Source: Calonectria ilicicola (taxonomy: Eukaryota > Ascomycota > Sordariomycetes > Hypocreales > Nectriaceae). From it: DNA of 64,000 nt. The stretch is from positions 4,650,001 through 4,714,000 of the forward strand of contig CP085830.1 of assembly GCA_020809705.1 (NCBI GenBank), in the 5' to 3' direction. Within the stretch, counting starts at the first letter, position 1. Every line of letters starts with the position of its first letter. The translations under genes and the position numbers were made by a program. The notes beneath the pieces are model-generated. The model ran no database searches and was not told the DNA's origin. It saw nothing but the letters and a program-made list of their open reading frames with translations. Shown here piece by piece: positions 33,428-44,671 of the stretch.

Positions 33428-36400
33428 CTAAGAATGCGCTCGAGTTGTTATATTAGACACGATCACCTTTCTCAGTGCTTGCAGCTGGGCAACTTTCTCA
33501 ATGCTTCCCGCGTCATCATCTGTTGAGTTCGAAGAGAGAAGACCGCTACGAAAAGCAAACTGCGTTTTCCTCATTTGGCGATCCTTTATTGCCTTCTCGC
33601 GACTATTAGCCAATTACCAAATAATGCGGCTCGTGCAATCCAGCTTACAATTTCAATGGTATCCTGTGTGATGTATCGAATCACAGAGACTTTCTTACTT
33701 TGTCCGAGGCGGAATACTCGGCCAATTGCTTGACTTTCAATTGATGGGTTCCACTGGGGCTCGAGTATATGGACTCGGTTTGCTACATGAAGATTATTGA
33801 TCCTATGCAAAATCAGCAACTGGCTCAATTGATGGCACACACTGGCTTCTTGGCGTTTTTACCCCACAGCACCTGCTCCGATGGTCATTAGGAGGACTCG
33901 GATAGATGGGTTATCATGAAATTCTCTCAACACCTGGTTGCGTCTTGCAGACGAAAGATCGCCATCTACTCGACAAAAACATATTTTCTCATCGGCAAAC
34001 AAGTTGCTTACAATGTCAAGGCTGTGTTTCCAAAAGGAGAAGACAACACTGCTAGCACGATTAGTGTTGTGAAAAATATTTGTAACAGCTGTATTACCTC
34101 TTATCTCGTCCGTAATGCTCCTTCACATCTGCTAGCAACTTCTTGAGCTTAGACGAATATGGAATCTTTCCAGCTGGAAAGTCAGATGACCAAGAGAAAC
34201 GTTGAAGGTCGATCCGATATGGGTTTGGATTGTGATTTAAATTATCACATCCTGAATTTTGAACCTCCGCCTGATCAGTTATTTGATCGAAATGCTGTAT
34301 CTTTGAAGAACATTCAACGCATTTAACCTTACTCTGTAAAGCACTTAGTTCGAGCCTCTGACTTTCCATATATGTTGATAAAATTTCAGAACCGCAATCT
34401 ACACAGGCAGCTTCATCCCTTTGCTGGAGAAGACTGAGAATGTCATCTTGGCTGAATTTGTCTGTGATGACTCCCGCGGCCGACCACTTCTGAACCACCG
34501 TTCCTGTATTACAGAATATCCGCAATCTCAGTATAGCGGTCAAGATATCTTGGGTTCTCCCCCACGGCTTTCCGCTAGCGATCGTTGCATCGATGGATTG
34601 TTTGCAATGTTCTCCCAGCTGGATGTAGAGATTTCTTTCGACTTCCGACAAGTTTACTTTATGCTCTATAAATTCAGTTCCAAACAAAGAAAGTATAGAC
34701 GACCTTCTTCGTAGGCAGATTACTCCAAGCAGTAACCTGAGATTGTTGTAGTTTGGCTTGCGAGAGTTATTTGTCTTCGTCTGATTTCCTGCTACATATC
34801 TTCTGAAAGCTAACGTTTCTCCGAGAATAGGAACCCGAAGGAAATTCATCAGCGACTCAAGGTCATGCAAAGAATTCTGAATAGGTGTTCCTGTCATACA
34901 CCATCGGTTTAATCCAGATAGATTTGTTACAGCCCGGAAATGCTTGGTAGACATATTTCGAACAACACGAGCTAATGAGTTGATATCAATGTTATACATA
35001 CTTGTTGGCGCAATGAGACAAAAAGAACAAAATATATCTTACCCTCGTCAAGAATGATTCGATACCAATGGAAGCATTCTAAAACGCCGCCTCCTCGACG
35101 AAAGTCGGACACAATTGTACCGTATGTAGATAATACAATATCATATGGAAGAGGAGCTGATCGATTTAGACATCTGTCTGGGCCATGATATTTATAGTAA
35201 GTCAAGGTTCCAGGGATGAGATGTCTCAGTCAATGTCAGTTAAATTAATTTCCACCGTCAATATTCCATACTCACCGTTCTAATTCTTCGATCCAACCGT
35301 CCAACAACACTAAAATTCCGTAAATACCACGAGAATAGGATCATATTGACCAAATTCGACAAGACTTACACAAAGACGGGACTATTATGAGCGTGGATTT
35401 GACAGAGACCATTGGGACCGGGCCTTTCTGATGTTCACTCACTGCGATTCCTACAAAGGATTCAGCGTGAGAAGTAGTTGCTGCAATGGTCGCAATCATA
35501 GTCAAAGTTTTCCCTAGGCCCATGTCATCAGCAAGAATGCCGCCATGTACATCTTCAGGCGACGAGCTCCTCGTCCCTGTAATTTTGTGGACATATCTAA
35601 TCATAAGGTCAGTCAAAACTTTTAGAAGCTAAAGGATATGGATTGTTGTACGTGAGACCATTATATTGCCACAAATTCCTGCAGTCGGTAACCAAAGCTC
35701 CTTCTCGGCGAATGGCAAAATCAAGTCCTTCCTTTTGATGACTATTCATGGTTAATGATATACGATGCCAGCTAGCATATCCAATTACTTACCAATGAAG
35801 AGGAGTTTTGACCCTTCTATCAGCATCTGCTTCTATGAGGTAGTCATGGACTGGCAAACTATCCATGATAGATATCGGGTCCTCCATAACTTGTTCGGTC
35901 ACCTCTGTCTCAGAAACGACTGTCGTATTGGACGGATACTTGACGATAGGTATTGGGGGCAAAATGGTGCCATTTGGAAACGACGATGCTATCATGCTAG
36001 GATATTGCGGATTTTCATAAATGATATCCTCTGGCAAAGATCGAGGGTGCTGTAAAAATAATCGATATCGACCCAGATGCTTTGCCACAATTTCAGCAAC
36101 AGAACGAGCACCAAAGACCAACAAACGAATTGTACATGTAAGGTTAGTCGATTTGAAACCGGATGCATGAGATGATGCCAGTTCAAGCTTTTTCTGGAAT
36201 TCGGCTTTGGAGACTAAGCCTTCGTAGCGGACATCATGATTCGACACAAGAGATTTCAAGGCAATCTGTGTTTTCTTGTCCATTCGAGCAATGGAAACTC
36301 CCTCTAGAGAATGGATCTGAAGTTGATCTCCATCCATGGTTATCTTTGTGCGCTGGAAGACGTCGTCGCCTCTCCCAACTTCCTCAAATGTTATTAACCC

Positions 36401-36914
36401 AATGTCTTGCAGGCGGTTTATTTGGATTTGCACATCTTTCAACTGATTTAATTTTAGCTACCGCCAATTTTACGAAATCTTGGGTTCATCATTTAATATT
36501 TGGGGGGGCACACCATTCCATAGCAAATTTCTTCAAGATCTCTCTCTTGTGAGGGTTGGAGATTTGCACCAACACATTGACCACCTGGGGTTGCGAATGG
36601 GTCTCGAGTTATAAAGAAGTCTTTACTCTGCAATTGTGTCATTGAAGGCTGCAAGACTTCTCTCATCAGGTCACAGAAATACACTCAAAGACTTTTAACT
36701 TACATGTTCCCGGCGGATGCTCCATATTTTGAACTCTATTAGACCAGGCCACTTGGTAACCAGAGGCAAATTCTTGGGAGGAACCATTTGACTCAGGGGT
36801 ATCCGGTGGTCGTATTTCCAGTCGGGATCTTTTTGAATCGATTTCATGGTCTAATCCTTGATTCACTTCCTCGCTCAATCGGAGCCTCCGCTTTGGAGCA
36901 GCATAATTTGACAT
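33428..36914 (-). CDS. SNF2-family ATPase, Rad5/HLTF-like
   Basis: Eleven exons: 36914-36704, 36656-36514, 36442-35793, 35741-35652, 35596-35370, 35309-35276, 35224-35043, 34971-34098, 34051-33863, 33802-33649 and 33595-33428; 973 residues. The N-terminal third fits the fungal Rad5/HLTF-like subgroup (EICYGM). The helicase core starts with HQKEGL; motif I is DDMGLGKT (about 388-395), and STLIIVP, KYHGPDR and SRWCMTGTPIQNSL-type motifs follow. Motif II is DEAR (511-514) where DEGH/DEAH is usual. A cysteine pair region (CVDCGSE...CVECSSK) replaces a clean RING finger. Motifs V and VI (NRVHILEPQWNPS, QAIGRVFRLGQ) are intact. Such proteins move on chromatin or DNA in repair or silencing. Without a RING, ubiquitin ligase activity is doubtful. 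Confidence 0.85.
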
Positions 36915-39219
36915 GGTGAAAGTCAAAAAGCAAGACAAATGCAAAAGCTCCGAGAACTGAGATAGTCAGACCCCAATTGATAGGATTTTGCACAACGAAA
37001 GTTTCAAAGGAATCAAAATCTCAGCCCGGCTCGATATTGGCGCCTCAGGCATGAACAATCTTTCCATTGACAGGCAGCAAGGCGCATTTCAACTAATTTG
37101 AACTAATTTGCCCGCGTTTGCAACACCGAGCCCCTATTTAAGAAAGACAAGACCTTTTCAATGGACCGCCACGTGACCGACCGCCAAAAAGCATCTTAAT
37201 GCTTAGATAATCGATAATTTTTTAGGCACCTCTCACCAAGCGGGCTGCAAAAAAGAAAAAAGGCACTCCAAACGGAGCTAACATAAATTTCCAACCAGCT
37301 CCAATGTATATCCTAGATCAGCGTGTGTAAATTTATTCTGTCCACACTTATTTATTCCCTCTCATGGTGCGCCATTTTTTTTTTGCAAACCACCTGCTCC
37401 CATCAGCGCTACTCGGGCGAGTGTCAATATCCGTATGCGACCGTTCGACGAGCACAGTGATCGGGCAACTGGGGCCTCCAAAGAATGAACCAAATACATC
37501 CACGATGATCTCGTAGGTACACCTGTAGGATACAAGTCCCTCATCGCGAAAAACTTCACTCGCTGCACGATCTGTACCCATTAGTCTACCCCAAACTAAC
37601 CCTTCCTACCCTAGCGATTGTGGCAGCTGTGGCTAATGGTGGGAAATAGTGGCAGTGCAAAGTCGTTTTGCAAGTTGTATTATTGCAGAGTACACATATA
37701 ACCTGACCCCCCCCCTGACCTGACCCCCTTTGTGCAAATCTGACCCAGGTCGGATTTGCTAGCGAAAGGGTCAGATTTGGGGGGGGGTCAGGTTATCTAC
37801 CTCCTCAGGATTGCGAGTGTGGGTCGCAAAAGGAGGGTTCGACTGTGTGCTTGTGCGCAATTTGTTATTGCAAGTGGGGCAAAGGAACCAATAGATAAGG
37901 AATGATAAGGAATGAGAAACAACAGGGTTGTCACGGAGCACTTCCTAAGCACCGCCCTGAGTTGAGGAACCAAAAGATGATGGCCGTCCAGCACATGACC
38001 ACGCACGTGCTAATCTCCAAGCCAGGGTTTAGAATTACTAAGCTCTCTGCCAGAAATGGATACTATTTTTTCTCTCTGTCCGGCTATTCCCCTTTTCTCA
38101 ACGAATGTCGAGTGAAGCGTTTGGGAAAGATAGAGTTGGAATCAAAATTGCGTTTTTTGATGAATTTTGCTTGTGGAAAAAAACAATAAAACTAATGGAA
38201 CCCTCAATACTTGAAAATTGAAATGGTCAATAGCATTTGTAGAACAAATTAGCAAGCCATATAGAGATTACGACCAAACAGCAAGACGGCCTCAACAACC
38301 TTAATTGGTTCTATTTATTTGATGAGGAAAGAAGTGAACTAAAGCTAAGTTGATTGATTTAATCTCTTAGATGCAAATATCGCAACATTCCAGCCCAGCG
38401 AGAAAGTGGGTGATCCCATTGGTCAATTACCCTAGACCCTTGGCTCTAACCTAGAAAGAAGATTTTCGATAATGGTCGTAAAAATCATTACTTTTTCTTC
38501 TTCTCATCAAGCAATATATCCTCACTAAGAAGACTCCGCCTCTTCCTAGCGGTTCTCTCTAGAGGCTCATGTTATGGGTCTATTGTTCTCTAAATTCTTT
38601 CTCTTCACGCGTGGATTGTCTTGTCGATTGCGACTTTGTCCATCTCCTCAACTACGCACTAAATCACGTCTGTTGTCCGTATTGATTATCATTTTTGTTA
38701 CGTGAAATGTGATTAATATTTAAGAATGAGAATTTCCTTGTATAAGGCTTAGATACTGATGGCAATGCTATATTGATCAACTATCTTACGATAGTGGATA
38801 TTCATCGAGAAAAACTACAAAGTAGCATCGCCCTTGTAAATTCCTTGGCATGAAAGTAAGATCATTTGAGAAAAGGCGTTTCCTGACTGAGATAGAGTGG
38901 ATTTAAAAGAAGGAAGGGTTTGATTGAAAGTAATTTTAAAGAAGAGAACCCTAGAATACATGGTTGACTTGGTGCATAGGTTTTAAAAGAATCAGAGCGC
39001 ACAGTATTCTTAATCAACCACACCAGCAACTTGGCAATATCTCCAAAAGAAGTTATCAGAGGCCCAACAGTAATACCCAGTCAAGATCAGGTTCAAGTAA
39101 TCTAGAAAGTGTATAACACGTTTGAAGCTTCAGATCAATACTCGTCGATGTGGCAAGCCAAGTATCCAACTACTTGTTTCTTTGGGACGGCAGTATGCCG
39201 AATCAGATCTCGCCAGGCA
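36915..39219. other. 2.3-kb gene-free stretch
   Basis: No protein-coding frame of credible composition on either strand. It holds the hairpin at 37698-37796 and long AT-rich parts from 38200 on. Promoter of the SNF2 gene is at the left end and the 3' end of the broken DUF1254 gene at the right. Confidence 0.5.
37698..37796. repeat. 99-bp imperfect hairpin, possible short TIR element
   Basis: The ends are perfect inverted repeats of 18 bp (ATAACCTGACCCCCCCCC and its complement). Further inside, GACCC..TTT..GCAAATC pairs with GATTTGC..AAAGGGTC. TA lies at each edge, as a mariner-type insertion would leave, though this is also part of the palindrome. It is too short to code for anything; a MITE-like remnant or a regulatory hairpin. 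Confidence 0.55.
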
Positions 39220-40826
39220 TCACTCGGTAATGGCTGAAACCCACTCCACGGTGGGCCATTCGTAGGATCCATCTGTCAGTGCGACCTCGGGCCAGTAAAA
39301 TCAGACTAAGAAAGTGTTAGGAGGTCTTCTCATGAGGAGAAGCTTACTTACAAGTCAATGTTGCAGCAGATGCTACTGGCAACCAATTACTAGTCCAGTT
39401 GGCAGGTGGTGGCAAATCAGCAAGTTGAAGCAGGATTTGAAACTCTCCATCCTCATTCTCCTCATCGGGTCCATAGACTTTGCCACCACGAGCATACTCT
39501 AGGGTAGTGGTTTCTGAACCAATGCCGTATCGCTCGATTGAGTTTGGGACCAGTTGCAACGCATCGTCATATGATCCAATGTTCCAGAAACCAGGGCTTG
39601 TAACTTTGGGCTTTGTTGAGAAAGTCACCAGCATAGACGATGTTTCGTTAAAAATTTGGTCGCCAGAAACCAGTGGGTGACTTGGAATGACAGCTAGCGT
39701 CTGGGTTTGGATGTATTGATTGCTTTTAGCGGCCTGTGCTGCGTAATTTGTCCCATAATTTCCTGTATATGATGGAATTGAGATGGTCCAGCCGTTACCG
39801 AGATCAATTGAGTTTGCTGGGTCGGCCAGATCGGCAATAATCGAATTGTTGGCAATTGCAGAGGCTGCCTGCATATCAACGCCAGGCCGAGCCGTGAATG
39901 ATCCATTTACGACGCCTGCTCGAGAAAGGATAGAGTTAATTCGCTTTCGATCTGAAATGGTTTGTGCTGGGTTATAAGGGATTAAACTGGCGGCCATTTC
40001 GAGCTGGGCTGTGGGGTTAGTGACAGCTGTAGTTGAAAGGTTCGCTAATGAAGGAACTTCATTTGATGCTGAAAGATCTGTCAACGTCAACGTGGACGCA
40101 TCTTGGTAAGCTCGCAGAATTGTCAATTCCTCTGTCGTATTGGCTCGAATGCCAAGTCGAAGAGCCAGTGAAGCGTATGCTGTGGACACACTGACATTGC
40201 GACTCTCAAGCCCAACCTCGTTTGTGGCGTCGCGCTTAATCCGGTAGGTACCAGCAGAATTGGAGTTGACATTGCTGAGCTCTGCGATTGCATTTCCATA
40301 GCTTTGGGCAATTGTTAGCCATGTCACAGTCAGAAAGCAAATCTTTACTCATAAATCCCAAATGACGTAGCTCTAGTATCGATTTTCAATATCCGGGATG
40401 GAAAGCAAAACATCAGATTGAGACAGATCCAAGACGGAAAAAGAGTATAGAACATCAGGATTAACCGCGACTATGGAGTTAGAGGTGGGCGTAGGGAATT
40501 CGCGAGTGTGCAGAAAACTGTTTGTTGGCACGAATTGCGTCAACAAAGCCAGGATTGAGCGCTGAGCTAGAAGACCATAGGTAAACTTTGAGAGTTAGAT
40601 TTTATCCTCAAATATTCAGCGCATTACTAACAATGATTGACCAAGCTGTGGCTTCCAAGGCAGTAGTTGGAGTGTCGTCGACATCAATTATCAGTGTTGA
40701 TGGATCAGTCTCATTTTTATAGTCGACCTCGATATCCACAGGCACCGTCGTATTATCGGGGTCCAGATTTTGGCCCAATACAGGTGTACAGGCGAGAAGA
40801 ATCGGTATGAGATAAGAATAATGCAT
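39220..40826 (-). pseudogene. DUF1254-family secreted protein gene, inactivated
   Basis: Conserved exons: 40826-40632, 40585-40353, 40301-39352 and 39305-39220; 488 codons, the normal family size. The N-terminus is a clear signal peptide (MHYSYLIPILLACTPVLGQ). NPDVLYS, IPDIENRY and GNAIAEL match DUF1254. GNGWTISIPSYTGNYGTNYAA and FYWPEVALTDGSYEWPTV match its DUF1214-type end. Three lesions break it. A TAG at 40375-40373 stands where Trp is expected. The donor of intron 2 reads ATGAGT instead of GTGAGT (40352-40347). A TGA at 39303-39301 stands where Arg is expected after the last splice. All are C:G-to-T:A changes. Family members are secreted proteins of unclear enzymatic role. Confidence 0.75.
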
Positions 40827-41501
40827 AATGGCAAAGTTGTGTCCGAAAGAATTGGCTGAATGAGCTTGTCTGATTTGATCTGATTTATTTTATCGGTCAG
40901 CGAACAAGCCATATTTATATTTCATGGTTAATCTATGTCTACATCTGTCATGATGGGTTGTAAATAACAACATCCATCTCCTCTTCGTGTCCGCAGCCAA
41001 GGTTCCGAGCGCCAAGCACACACCGCAAAAAGCCAGATCGAGAATCCGAAGGTCTCGGAAAGCTGCTGTATCTAAGTCACAAGCGAGGCTAAGCTTTTGA
41101 CCTAATCAATGCGTTGGTTTAATTTTAAGTCCCCACATCAGCATTTGTCCGAGCCCCAACCACTCCAAATGGCCATCCTGAAAGGGGTAGGGACAACATT
41201 GCACACGTATACAGTGTCATTTTTGTTTTGGTGCCATAGAATCGCGTGATGATTCAATTTATCCGTGATAACACAATCAAGAATCGCCACAAATTTCAGC
41301 GCGTTAAGCCAAGTCAGCTTGGTTTTTCAGGGTCAAAGGTCATTTATCCGAAAAGATATTTTGCTGCGTGTATTCCAATGGACTATAATAATGTGAAATA
41401 TATTTATGCGTAACTCATAATACTATCTATACTTGTGATTGTAATTATGCCGAGATCTATAGTATTCCATCATTCTACAATCCGGAAATTCTCGGGGATT
41501 T
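40827..41501. other. intergenic stretch
   Basis: About 675 bp of promoter/terminator space between two minus-strand genes. No gene is seen. Confidence 0.45.
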
Positions 41502-42835
41502 TTATCCTTGTCCCGTCCCAATAACCTCCATCGGCCAGCGTATTAGATGCTCCCAAGGTGAATGACGTAATTCATCCATAATACTATCCATTAATCGGCT
41601 GGCCCAAGAATGTAGAAACCAACATTCTGCTTCAGCCCAGTACAGCAGAATGGCATAATGAGCCAATATTGCTAGGGCAAATGGGTGGCTTTGTAATACC
41701 AACTCAAGAAGCCCCGGGTGTATCAACATTGGCCAGAGAAACACAGCTCTCAGTTCAGGCGGAGTGGCCAGAGTCTGGTTTCCGCTCACCGTGATGGCAC
41801 AAAGTTCAAGAGAGTCAACGCAACCCGTAACAATGAGTCTCGCGCTAGTTCCGATATCTCCTATGGTATTCAGCTGTTGTCTAAAACCTGGAAGTTGTTG
41901 GAGTAAGAGAGGAAGGCGATTTTCTAAACTCCGGGACCTGGGAACTTGACTGAACATCCCACTTAGAGGTCCGGTTCTGATTTCTGCTTCAGATGAACGG
42001 AGGATTACGCCTATACCATTAACAAGAGAAAATATATCAACCACCATTTTTATCGAATGAAAACATTGAGTATGCTTTTCGCAGCCATTGGATGCGGCAA
42101 ATGTTCCCATAATTAGAAATATGGATGCGGCGTAGAGAGCATGGCAGTTGCTTGATGTGATGGATCGTCCCAATGCTTGCCTCATGCCTTTAACAGCGAG
42201 GTTTTGGTGTTGAGAAGCCTGAAGGAGGTACTCATGGCGCTTCTCTGGGTATATATGTGCCATGTGAAATCCTGCAAAGGCCAAAACCTCATGCAAGAGA
42301 AATGGATGCTCAAGCGCCTGTCGAGGAATATCTGTTTGCAGCGTGGGATAAACCGCCTCAGAAAAAGAGAGCGTCCGATATGCCACGGTGGAGTAATGGT
42401 GCATCAATTCGACACTTGAAACCCAGCAATTGGAAATATCGGATACTGGTTCGGTGTTGAAGTTGGAGTAGGGAAGTGAGGTGTGCAATGGAAGTACGGA
42501 AGTTAGACCATTCGATATTCTTGGTTCAGAGGTCTACGCCAGATTGTTAGTACAAATCATGAGTACTCGCAAACGAGCTTCTTACCGTGGAATCATGTGG
42601 TGAAGATTTTCCATCACTCATTGTTCGCGACTGCGGAGTCTCTTGTGGGCTTGGTTCAAGACTACACCGCACGGCATGTCGAATGCAAGCAGAGCAAGGA
42701 ACTTTTTCGTCGCACTGCATCCCGCGTCCAGATTAGCGAGGTTCGATGTTATGGGCCCAGTTTACTTGCCTTGACATGTCGCTTCTTACACCGTTCACAG
42801 CCAGTCCTGGATTTTTTGTGGCCGATCCGAGCCAT
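41502..42835 (-). CDS. Zn2Cys6 transcription factor (Upc2-like N-terminus)
   Basis: Exons 42835-42770, 42714-42586 and 42533-41502; 408 residues. A short basic N-terminus leads into a zinc cluster with C-x2-C-x6-C-x5-C-x2-C-x6-C spacing (CERCKKRHVKC...CSAC...C), restored only if intron 1 uses a GC donor (GCAAGT...GATGCAG, 55 bp). The rest (about 75-400) is the alpha-helical domain of small fungal C6 regulators, with VELMHHYST and HPFLLHEVLAFAGFHMA. The same N-terminal cluster type is seen in sterol-uptake regulators (Upc2/Ecm22) and many of unknown target. It is divergent from the RTA1 gene; RTA1 proteins respond to sterol-active drugs, so a functional pair is conceivable. Confidence 0.82.
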
Positions 42836-43552
42836 GTTGGTCAAGAAATGTGGTAGCGTATCAAAACTAGCCTGTGCTGATCCACTGATTTGGCTGGCCG
42901 ACGGTAGTTCTTTCGGTAGGATTGTCTGATTCGGACCACTTCGTTTCTAAGAATGGTTGTAGTGTCGTGAACTTCGGGTTTTGAATCCGAACCTGCGCTG
43001 AGGAATCCGAGGCAGCGGGATGATGGAAGAGATGAGTGAAGGGCCCAACGCTGTTGTAAATGAGTAAAATGCCCCGCTTTGCACGCTTGTCTCACCCAGA
43101 AACGCCACTAATCAAATAGGGAGAACCCGAACCCGAGATGGTTCTAGCGCTTGGACTTGGCGAAACTTTATTAGCCAGCATTTACGAACCCGAGGCTGAA
43201 TCCGAGGTGAATCCGAGTCCCAGACTCGAAACTGAGTGAGTTGCAACTTGGACGTGAAGCCGACATGAGGTTTAATGCCATATCGCCAATTGTTGCTTGG
43301 CATTCTTTCAGCATCTAAGCCACTTAGATGACGATATTTTGTGTTAGGAGAGTGTGCGCCATGGCCGTTTTTGAATATAAGTTAGAATGATGAAGCTTCA
43401 AACTTTATCACTCCAAGTTGACAACAACAAGCAAGCTCAATCTCAGCAGCGCCTCTACACAACACAAAAAGCCTCGGAAATCTTGCATTTATTTCTCTTC
43501 GTTTAGTCTATCTTAATTCTCGCTACGGTCATATTTATTTAGTTTGCTCAAA
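42836..43552. promoter_or_regulatory. shared divergent promoter of Zn2Cys6 regulator and RTA1 gene
   Basis: About 715 bp. It has several scattered copies of GAATCCGAG/GAACCCGAG (near 42983, 43004, 43126, 43187, 43198 and 43207), the last three almost in tandem. Confidence 0.5.
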
Positions 43553-44550
43553 ATGGCCGGCGGCAATTACTATCATTATGAACCATCCCTACCAGCTGCC
43601 CTCGCTTTCACGGGCCTTTTCGGGATATCAACTTTAATCCATCTATATCAGCTCCTAAGAACAAAGGCGTGGTTTTGGATCGCATTTTTCCTCGGTGGAG
43701 TCTGTAAGTGTCGTGAGTACCATAGAACATCAGACTGTGCTAATATCCAAAACCAACAGTCGAGACATTTGGCTTCGGTGCCCGCGCCATAAATGCACAA
43801 AGCGGCCTTGGAAATATGAGCTTTGCGGTGACCGTGGTTTCCAACATCGGCATCCTTCTTGCTCCAGTTCTCTTTGCTGCCTCAGTATACATGACTTTGG
43901 GGCGCATTTTATTACTATCAGGTTCACCTGATCTTTCCATCATCCGACCCAAATGGCTTACCAAAATTTTTGTTCTTGGCGATGTTATTTCCTTCCTTGT
44001 CCAAGCCGGAGGTAAGAACATATGAAACGCATAACTAAGCAACCGCGCATTCTAATTCATTATCACAGGAGTCTCTCTACTTACTAGCGATGATAAGTCC
44101 AAAAATGATACTGGCCGAACTGTCATGGTTGTCGGTTTGTGGATCCAGATCGTCTTCTTTGGTTTCTTCATTATCACCGCTTTAGCATTCTTGGGAGCCA
44201 TGTCCAAGTCAAAACGCTCCTCCTCCAACGATACACCTTGGAAAAAGCATCACATTGTGCTTCTCTCATCTAGCTCCTTGATCATGATTCGATGCATCTT
44301 TCGAGTTGTTGAATACATGCAAGGACCCAGTGGCAAACTAATCTCGAATGAAATATATGTGTACATCTTCGACGCATCACTCATGTTTATCATGATGGTA
44401 ATTTTCCACGCCTTTCACCCCAGCGAGATTACTTGTCGATTGCTAGGAGGGAAAATGATTCGGTATCTCAAGGTGGAGGAGTACAAAAATCCATTGCTTG
44501 AAGATTCAAATGTACAGCTTCAGACTGTACCTAGAGCCAGTGATGTCTAG
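43553..44550 (+). CDS. RTA1-like seven-helix membrane protein
   Basis: Exons 43553-43703, 43760-44011 and 44069-44550; 294 residues, typical of the family. Seven hydrophobic segments are expected. Family marks include the YHYEPSLPAALAF start, ETFGFGARAINAQSG after the first splice, LLAPVLFAASVYMTLGR, and FRVVEYMQGPSG in the second half. RTA1 proteins (Rta1, Rsb1) sit in the plasma membrane and are tied to lipid translocation and resistance to sterol- or membrane-active compounds. It is divergent from a Zn2Cys6 regulator. Confidence 0.9.
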
Positions 44551-44671
44551 AAGTGTGGCATTCTTCTAGACATCCTGATAGTCAGGTATCCATCAAATAG
44601 TCTATCTTTTTTTTCTTATCAAACAACGCTTAACCCATAATACACTACCTCTAAAGACAAAAGAAAAGCTG

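Noticed and set aside
37348..38189. Short frames in the gene-free stretch
   Set aside because: Under about 100 codons, overlapping on both strands, partly crossing the hairpin; no homology signal.
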